From Streptomyces glaucescens (GTDB lineage: Bacteria > Actinomycetota > Actinomycetes > Streptomycetales > Streptomycetaceae): a stretch of DNA of 41,155 nucleotides. The stretch covers positions 387 through 41,541 of the forward strand of contig NZ_MUND01000151.1 of assembly GCF_002154375.1 (NCBI RefSeq), read 5' to 3'. The notes below the pieces were generated by a model that was not told the DNA's origin, did not search any database, and saw nothing but the letters and a program-made list of their open reading frames with translations. This document shows, piece after piece, positions 33,698 to 41,155 of the stretch. The translations under genes and the position numbers were made by a program. Position 1 is the first letter of the stretch; every line of letters starts with the position of its first letter.

Positions 33698-36000
33698 CCA
33701 ACATCCCCGAGACCGGACGGACGCCACGCGTCCAGATCCGGCTCATCGTCATCCAGGTCCTCGTCCTCTCCCTGCTCGGCACCCTCGGCGGCCGGCTCTG
33801 GTACCTCCAGATCCGCGAGGGCGCGGAGTACGCCAAGGAGGCCTCCGGCAACCACGTCCAGCAGGTCGTCCAGCCCGCCGTGCGCGGCTCCATCCTGGAC
33901 GCCCGCGGGGTGCCCCTCGCCGACAACGAGACCCGGCTGGTGGTCTCCGCCTCCCGCACCGAGCTGATGAAGATGAAGGACGACGGAGAAGCCGTCCTCA
34001 CCAAGCTCGCGGGCGTGCTCGGGATGACGCCCAAGGAGGTCAAGGAGAAGGTCCGGCTCTGTGACGCCGAGACCCCCCAGCCCTGCTGGAACGGCTCGCC
34101 GTACCAGCCGATCCCCATCACCGACGAGGCCACCCCCCGCCAGGCCCTGCAGATCCGCGAGCGCGCCGAGGACTTCCCCGGCATCACCGCCGAACCGCAG
34201 GCCGTGCGCCGCTACCCGAGCCCCGGCAAGGCCAACACCGCCCAGGTGCTCGGCTATCTCTCCCCGGTCACCGACGAGGAGATCCAGCAGGCCCAGGACA
34301 CCGACTCGCCGTTCCTGCGCTCCGACCAGGTCGGCCGTTCCGGCCTGGAACGGCAGTACGACAAGGCGCTGCGCGGCAAGGCCGGCGTCACCCGCTACGA
34401 GGTCGACAACCTCGGCCGGGTCATCGGCCAGGCCGAGTCCGACGCCGCCCAGCCCGGCTCCAACCTCGTCACCAGCATCGACGCCCGCGTCCAGCGCGTC
34501 GCGGAGTACGAGCTGAACGAGGCGATGAAGGAGGCCCGCAAGGCCTGGGACCGCAACACCCAGGAGCGGTACAAGGCCGACGCCGGCGCGGTCGTGGTGA
34601 TGGAGGCGAAGACCGGCCGGATCGTCGCCATGGCCTCCAACCCGACGTACGACCCCAACGCCTGGGTCGGCGGCATCTCCGCCAAGGACTACAGGAAGCT
34701 CACCGGCAAGTCCTCCAACTACCCCCTGCTCAATCGGGCCATACAGGGTCAGGCCGCCCCCGGCTCCATCTTCAAGGTGGTCTCCACGGCCGCCGCGGTG
34801 CAGGCGGGCTACGACTTCGACGGCCGCTACGAGTGCTCCAGCGCGTACTCGGTCGGCGGCCAGGTCTTCAAGAACTTCGAGTCGCAGAACCACGGCGCGA
34901 TCGACCTCGGCCGCGCCCTGGAGGTCTCCTGCGACACCGTCTACTACCGCCTGGCGCACAGCGAGTGGAAGAAGGACGGCGGGATCGACCCCAAGGGCAG
35001 GCCCAACGACTGGTTCTACAAGGCCGCCCACCAGTTCGGCCTCGGCAAGGAGACCGGCATCGACCTGCCCAACGAGGTCACCGGCCGGGTCCCGGACCGC
35101 GAGTGGAAGCAGCGGTACTGGGAGGCCAACAAGGACGCCTGGTGCCGCACCGGAAAGAAGGACGGCGACTACGTCGAGCGGATCTCCTACGAGAACTGCC
35201 TCGAAGGCAACAAGATGCGCGCCGGTGACGAGATCAACTACTCCATCGGCCAGGGCGACACCCTCGTGACCCCGATCCAGATGGCCGGCATCTACGCGGC
35301 CATCTCCAACGGCGGCACCCTCTACGCCCCGACCGTCGGCAAGGCCGTCATCAGCCCCGACGGCAAGAAGGTCACGGAGATCAAGCCGAAGGCGAACGGC
35401 AGGCTCCCCGTGAGCGGGCAGACCCTCGCCCAGATGGACGAGGCGCTGGCCGGCGTCGCCACCCGGGGCACCGCCGCCTGGCGGTTCGGCGGCTGGCCGC
35501 AGGACGAGATCCCGATGCACGCCAAGACCGGCACCGCCGAGGTCTACGGCAAGCAGACCACCTCCTGGTTCGCCACCTACACCGACGACTACGCGATCGT
35601 GATGACCATCTCCCAGGGTGGTACGGGCTCCGGCGCGTCCGGCCCCGCCGTCCGCAACATCTACGACGCGCTGTACGGCGTCTCCGACGACGGCACCATC
35701 GAACCCAGGAACGCCCTCCTGCCCACCCCGCAGAAGGAGCTGCCGAAGATCCAGACCGACGGCTCCATCACCGCGCCCAAGCTCCCCAAGGACGTGGCGA
35801 AGGAGCAGAAGGCCAAGCAGAAGGCCCCCGGGGGCGCGACGGAGCAGCAGCAGGCCGCCGCGGCGACCGTCCCCTCACCGGAGACGGGCAACCGTCAGAC
35901 GCGCCGGCGCGGCCGAGCCGGCCGCCGCCGTGGTGGCCCTCGCCTGGGAAGCCGCCGTCCGGGAAGCAGTCGTCAGGAAAGCCGGAGGACCCAGTCATGA
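33694..36000 (+). CDS. mrdA: Penicillin-binding protein 2, class B transpeptidase
   Basis: Peptidoglycan transpeptidase of 768 residues acting with RodA. It has a short cytoplasmic tail, one membrane helix (about residues 15-33), a dimerisation/linker region from VVQPAVRGSILDARG, and the transpeptidase domain. Catalytic motifs are SIFK (358-361, Ser358 nucleophile), SCD (412-414) and KTGT from Lys611. The end is odd: the last 35 residues are Arg-rich (RRRGRAGRRRGG) and the two other frames there also look coding-like. The GTG at 33694 has GGAGGGGGAG upstream. Its stop overlaps the rodA ATG (ATGA), so the two are coupled. Confidence 0.95.
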   Translation: MTNIPETGRTPRVQIRLIVIQVLVLSLLGTLGGRLWYLQIREGAEYAKEASGNHVQQVVQPAVRGSILDARGVPLADNETRLVVSASRTELMKMKDDGEAVLTKLAGVLGMTPKEVKEKVRLCDAETPQPCWNGSPYQPIPITDEATPRQALQIRERAEDFPGITAEPQAVRRYPSPGKANTAQVLGYLSPVTDEEIQQAQDTDSPFLRSDQVGRSGLERQYDKALRGKAGVTRYEVDNLGRVIGQAESDAAQPGSNLVTSIDARVQRVAEYELNEAMKEARKAWDRNTQERYKADAGAVVVMEAKTGRIVAMASNPTYDPNAWVGGISAKDYRKLTGKSSNYPLLNRAIQGQAAPGSIFKVVSTAAAVQAGYDFDGRYECSSAYSVGGQVFKNFESQNHGAIDLGRALEVSCDTVYYRLAHSEWKKDGGIDPKGRPNDWFYKAAHQFGLGKETGIDLPNEVTGRVPDREWKQRYWEANKDAWCRTGKKDGDYVERISYENCLEGNKMRAGDEINYSIGQGDTLVTPIQMAGIYAAISNGGTLYAPTVGKAVISPDGKKVTEIKPKANGRLPVSGQTLAQMDEALAGVATRGTAAWRFGGWPQDEIPMHAKTGTAEVYGKQTTSWFATYTDDYAIVMTISQGGTGSGASGPAVRNIYDALYGVSDDGTIEPRNALLPTPQKELPKIQTDGSITAPKLPKDVAKEQKAKQKAPGGATEQQQAAAATVPSPETGNRQTRRRGRAGRRRGGPRLGSRRPGSSRQESRRTQS

Positions 36001-37196
36001 CCGGCGTCAACAGCTTCCAGGTCTCCGGGTACGGTCCCGAGCGCGCCGGCTGGGCGCGGCTGTTCGCCCGGGACGGCATGGCCCGCCGCCTCGACTGGCC
36101 GATACTGCTGGCGGCCCTCGCGCTGTCGCTGATCGGCTCGGTCCTGGTGTTCTCGGCGACCCGCAACCGCACCGACATCAACCAGGGCGACCCGTACTAC
36201 TTCTTCTTCCGGCACCTGCTGAACACCGGCATCGGCCTCGCCCTGATGGCCGGCACCGTCTGGCTCGGCCACCGCACCCTGCGCACCGCCGTGCCGTTCC
36301 TCTACGGCGCCTCGGTCTTCCTGATCCTCATGGTGCTCACCCCGCTGGGGTCCACCGTCAACGGTGCCCACTCCTGGATCGTGATCGGCGGCGGCTTCTC
36401 GCTCCAGCCGTCGGAGTTCGTGAAGGTCACGATCATCCTGGGCATGGCGATGCTGCTGGCCGCCCGGGTGGACGCGGGTGACAAGCAGTACCCGGACCAC
36501 CGCACCGTCCTCCAGGCCCTGGGCCTGGCCGCCGTGCCCGCGCTGATCGTGCTGCTCATGCCCGACCTCGGCTCGGTCATGGTGATGGTGGTGATCGTGC
36601 TGGGCGTGCTGCTCGCCTCCGGCGCCTCCAACCGCTGGATCTTCGGGCTGATCGGCACGGGCACCGCCGGGGCACTCGCCGTGTGGCAGCTGGGCATCCT
36701 GGACGAGTACCAGATCAACCGCTTCGCCGCCTTCGCCAACCCCGAGCTGGACCCGGCCGGCGTCGGCTACAACACCAACCAGGCCCGCATCGCCATCGGC
36801 TCCGGCGGGCTGACCGGCTCCGGGCTGTTCCAGGGCTCGCAGACCACCGGACAGTTCGTGCCCGAGCAGCAGACCGACTTCGTCTTCACCGTGGCGGGGG
36901 AGGAGCTGGGCTTCGTCGGCGGCGGACTCATCATCGTGCTGCTCGGCGTGGTGCTCTGGCGGGCCTGCCGGATCGCCCGGGAGACCAGCGATCTGTACGG
37001 CACGATCGTGGCCGCCGGGATCGTGGCCTGGTTCGCCTTCCAGGCCTTCGAGAACATCGGCATGACCCTCGGCATCATGCCGGTCACCGGCCTGCCGCTG
37101 CCGTTCGTGTCGTACGGCGGATCCTCCATGTTCGCGGTGTGGGTCGCGGTCGGGCTGTTGCAGTCGATCCGGGTGCAGCGGCCGATGTCGGCGTGA
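35997..37196 (+). CDS. rodA: RodA/FtsW-type peptidoglycan polymerase (SEDS family)
   Basis: Membrane glycosyltransferase of 399 residues with about ten helices that polymerises lipid II beside PBP2; the S. coelicolor orthologue is called Sfr. SEDS signatures are visible: GGGFSLQPSEFVKV, LMPDLGSVMVM, QARIAIGSGGLTGSG, FVPEQQTDFVFTVAGEELGF and the final LPLPFVSYGGSS. The catalytic Asp lies in the QTDF region. The ATG overlaps the pbp2 stop. It is the last gene of the mre cluster; the next gene has its own -10 element. Confidence 0.95.
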   Translation: MTGVNSFQVSGYGPERAGWARLFARDGMARRLDWPILLAALALSLIGSVLVFSATRNRTDINQGDPYYFFFRHLLNTGIGLALMAGTVWLGHRTLRTAVPFLYGASVFLILMVLTPLGSTVNGAHSWIVIGGGFSLQPSEFVKVTIILGMAMLLAARVDAGDKQYPDHRTVLQALGLAAVPALIVLLMPDLGSVMVMVVIVLGVLLASGASNRWIFGLIGTGTAGALAVWQLGILDEYQINRFAAFANPELDPAGVGYNTNQARIAIGSGGLTGSGLFQGSQTTGQFVPEQQTDFVFTVAGEELGFVGGGLIIVLLGVVLWRACRIARETSDLYGTIVAAGIVAWFAFQAFENIGMTLGIMPVTGLPLPFVSYGGSSMFAVWVAVGLLQSIRVQRPMSA

Positions 37197-37249
37197 GGTT
37201 CTCCCGGCGCGACCTCCCGGGCGCCCTGCCGTGCTCTCCCGGCTCCCAC

Positions 37250-37255
37250 TAGATT
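37250..37255 (+). promoter_or_regulatory. -10 element of the CYTH-CHAD gene
   Basis: TAGATT lies six bases before the ATG at 37262, again the leaderless pattern. Confidence 0.5.
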
Positions 37256-37261
37256 CGGTCC

Positions 37262-38764
37262 ATGGCGGATACCAAGCGTGAGATCGAGCGCAAGTACACG
37301 TCCGACGACGACGGGCTGCCCGACCTGAGAAGCGTCGCCGGTGTGGCGTCCGTCCTCGACCAGGGCGTCGCCGACCTGGACGCCACCTACTACGACACCG
37401 CCGACGAGCGGCTGGCGGCATCGTCGATCACCCTGCGCCGCCGCACCGGCGGGTCCGACGCCGGATGGCATCTCAAGCTGCCGGTCGCCGACGGGGAGCG
37501 CGACGAGATCCGTGAACCGCTGTCCGACCACGTGCCGTCCACGCTGGGCGCGCTCGTCCGCTCCCGCGTGCGCGACGCCGAGCTGACGCCCGTGATGCGG
37601 CTGCGCTCGACACGTGACGTGCGCCACCTGGTGGACGCCCGGGGGGACCTGCTCGCCGAGGTCAGCGTGGACGTCGTGCGCGCCGAGCGGCTCAGCGGGG
37701 GCGGGGGGAGTGCGGAGTGGACCGAGATCGAGGTGGAGCTGGCCGACGGCGGTGACCCGGCGTTCCTCGACGAGGTCGAGAAGCAGCTGCGCGAGGCCGG
37801 TGTGCGCCCCGCCGGGTTCCCGTCGAAGCTGGCACGGGCACTGTCCGAGACCGGCGGGAAGCGGCAGCCCCGCGGGGACGACCGGGCCGAGCCGGTCACC
37901 ACCGGCGACCATGTGCTGGCGTACGTGCGGGCGCAGCGGGACGCGATGGTCGAGCTGGATCCGGCAGTGCGCCGGGACCTGGAGGACTCGGTGCACCGCA
38001 TGCGGGTCGCGACCCGGCGGATGCGCAGCGCGTTCCGGGCGTACCGCACGGTTCTCGACCGGACCGTCACCGACCCGGTCCGCGCCGAGCTGAAGTGGCT
38101 GGCGGGCGAGCTGGGCGAGAGCCGCGACCACGAGGTGCTGGCCGAACGGATCAGCGGTGCCGTCGGCGAACTGCCGCCCGAGCTGGTGGTGGGGCCGGTC
38201 CGCGACCGGCTGCGCGCCTGGTCGCAGGCGAAGCGCGGGCAGGCGCGACGGCGGATCATCGACGTGCTGAACGGGCAGCGCTATCTCGCGCTGCTGACCT
38301 CGCTGGACGCCCTGCTCGCCGACCCGCCGCTGCGGGCGGCGGCGGCCGGGAAGCCGTCGAAGGTGTTCCCGAAGGCCCTGGACAAGGCGAATGACGTGGT
38401 GGCCGGACTGGTCGAGCGGGCCCTGGACACCCCGCCCGGGCGGGACCGCGACGTGGCGCTGCACGAGGCGCGCAAGAAGGCCAAGCGGGCGAGGTACGCG
38501 GCGGAGGTGGCGGCTCCCGCACTCGGCGAGGCGGTGTCGAAGCCGATGAAATCCATGAAGGACCTGCAGAAACTGCTCGGCGAGCACCAGGACAGCGTGA
38601 TGAGCCGGGCGGCGCTGAAGGAGCTGGCCGGGCAGGCGCACGAGGCCGGGGAGAACAGCTTCACCTACGGCCTGCTCCACGCCAGGGAGGAACAGCGGGC
38701 GGCCGGGACGGAGGAGGCCCTTCCGCGGGCGTGGGCGGTGGCCCGGCGGAAGGCGTCCGGCTGA
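37262..38764 (+). CDS. CYTH and CHAD domain protein
   Basis: Protein of 500 residues. The N-terminal CYTH domain (about 1-200) begins with the EIERKY triphosphate-tunnel signature (residues 7-12) and has alternating Arg/Lys/Glu strands such as ITLRRRTGG and LKLPVADGERDEIREPL. Tunnel enzymes of this type hydrolyse inorganic or nucleoside triphosphates with metal ions. The C-terminal CHAD domain (about 220-490) is helical with conserved His/Arg (DSVHRMRVATRRMRSAFRAY and LHEARKKAKRARYAAE) and is linked to polyphosphate binding. The pair suggests a role in polyphosphate metabolism, which is inference. No ppk gene is nearby. Confidence 0.92.
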   Translation: MADTKREIERKYTSDDDGLPDLRSVAGVASVLDQGVADLDATYYDTADERLAASSITLRRRTGGSDAGWHLKLPVADGERDEIREPLSDHVPSTLGALVRSRVRDAELTPVMRLRSTRDVRHLVDARGDLLAEVSVDVVRAERLSGGGGSAEWTEIEVELADGGDPAFLDEVEKQLREAGVRPAGFPSKLARALSETGGKRQPRGDDRAEPVTTGDHVLAYVRAQRDAMVELDPAVRRDLEDSVHRMRVATRRMRSAFRAYRTVLDRTVTDPVRAELKWLAGELGESRDHEVLAERISGAVGELPPELVVGPVRDRLRAWSQAKRGQARRRIIDVLNGQRYLALLTSLDALLADPPLRAAAAGKPSKVFPKALDKANDVVAGLVERALDTPPGRDRDVALHEARKKAKRARYAAEVAAPALGEAVSKPMKSMKDLQKLLGEHQDSVMSRAALKELAGQAHEAGENSFTYGLLHAREEQRAAGTEEALPRAWAVARRKASG

Positions 38765-38792
38765 GGCGTGCGGGGCACTGCGCGCGGCGCGT

Positions 38793-38798
38793 TAGGCT
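38793..38798 (+). promoter_or_regulatory. Possible -10 of the radical SAM gene
   Basis: TAGGCT lies about 50 bases before the ATG at 38848, giving a short leader. No strong -35 is visible. Confidence 0.35.
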
Positions 38799-38847
38799 TG
38801 ATGGTCACCCCTGCCAGCACCGTCAGCTCACGAATGGTAATCCCGCG

Positions 38848-40773
<1,926 letters not shown>

Positions 40774-40804
40774 CCGCACCGGCCGCGTAACACCTTGGTG
40801 ACAC

Positions 40805-40835
40805 GAGGGCCCCCGCCGCAACGGCGGGGGCCCTC
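40805..40835 (+). terminator. Terminator after the radical SAM gene
   Basis: A perfect 14-base-pair stem (GAGGGCCCCCGCCG and its complement) closes a CAA loop 31 bases past the stop codon. Confidence 0.82.
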
Positions 40836-40852
40836 GGCGTGTCCTGAACGGT

Positions 40853-41155
40853 ATGGATCTGGAAAAGCCGCAGGCCGATCGCCACAAGGCCCGGGAGGCC
40901 GGGGAACACGGTCGGGAGTCCGGCCGGGAGCCCGAGGGGTGTCTCGTCGTCGCGATCCGGCTGCCCGTGCGGATCATCGCGCTGGTCGTCGTGCTGCCCG
41001 TGCGGATGGTGTGGGACGCGCTGGCCGTCGTCGGGCGGATCCTGCGGGACACCGTGCTGCGGCCGCTCGGGCGGGCGCTGGCGTGGCTCGGGAAGGCGCT
41101 GTTCGTCTGGCCGTTCGTGGCCCTGTGGCGGTGGGTGCTGGTGCCGGCCGGCCGG
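40853..41155 (+). CDS. Membrane protein with repeated helix-RPLGRAL pattern (C-terminus cut by window edge)
   Basis: An open frame of 101 codons starts at the ATG at 40853 and has no stop before the right edge. After about 30 charged residues (EKPQADRHKAREAGEHGRE) it becomes a series of hydrophobic stretches separated by basic turns: IRLPVRIIALVVVLPVRMVWDAL, then LRPLGRALAWLGKALFVWP, then WRWVLVPAGR. The similar units suggest internal repeats. I recall streptomycete membrane proteins with this (R)PxGRxLxWxG pattern but no function. GC in the third codon position supports coding. The ribosome site is weak. Confidence 0.7.
   Translation, partial: MDLEKPQADRHKAREAGEHGRESGREPEGCLVVAIRLPVRIIALVVVLPVRMVWDALAVVGRILRDTVLRPLGRALAWLGKALFVWPFVALWRWVLVPAGR

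Overview
The window is a chromosomal segment of a Streptomyces or close relative. Base composition is very GC-rich, most codons end in G or C, GTG starts are frequent, and several genes have a TAGxxT-like -10 hexamer only a few bases before the start codon (leaderless type). Gene content and order also fit: sodF, tig-clpP1-clpP2-clpX, valS-folC-DUF4233-ndk, mreB-mreC-mreD-pbp2-rodA, then a CYTH-CHAD protein and a TIGR03960-type radical SAM protein. This is conserved core-chromosome order in streptomycetes. Most genes are housekeeping.

Layout. (1) 1-3.9 kb, minus strand: an MMPL/RND-type exporter followed by a NarL-type histidine kinase and response regulator, tightly packed and cut by the left edge. 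(2) 3.9-10.2 kb: iron superoxide dismutase with a textbook Nur (nickel) operator upstream and a candidate 3'-UTR small RNA downstream, two paralogous amino-acid permeases, bioY and a BBE-type FAD oxidoreductase. (3) 10.4-16.8 kb: rpiB, a Nei-type DNA glycosylase, an Eis-like acetyltransferase, a SpoIIE-type phosphatase, a small HD protein, a membrane acyltransferase and a 64-residue membrane protein. (4) 16.8-21.9 kb: tRNA-Gly(TCC) and tRNA-Pro(TGG), then the protein quality-control cluster tig, clpP1, clpP2, clpX, with a candidate ClgR operator before clpP1.

(5) 21.9-25.25 kb, between clpX and valS, is the one accessory patch. It holds a small secreted four-cysteine protein of visibly lower GC, a proline/glutamine/tyrosine-rich single-pass membrane protein, and a lone TnpB (IS200/IS605 OrfB) gene with recognisable left- and right-end hairpins. 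This TnpB lacks the usual second RuvC catalytic glutamate and carries an alternative glutamate next to its zinc finger. Its predicted guide RNA would run directly into the valS -10 region and start codon. This is the most interesting part of the window.

(6) 25.2-41.1 kb: valS, folC, a DUF4233 membrane protein, ndk, then the cell-wall elongation/sporulation operon mreB-mreC-mreD-pbp2-rodA. A possible 42-codon micro-ORF sits between mreD and pbp2 and is joined to both by GTGA overlaps. After these come the CYTH-CHAD protein, the radical SAM protein and the start of a membrane protein that runs off the right edge.

How the genes work together: trigger factor, ClpP1/P2 and ClpX form a folding and degradation module. 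MreB/C/D, PBP2 and RodA form a peptidoglycan synthesis complex. ValS, FolC and Ndk supply charged tRNA, folates and nucleotides. No CRISPR array, prophage or rRNA gene was seen. All functional names come from reading motifs and order; no database search was run.
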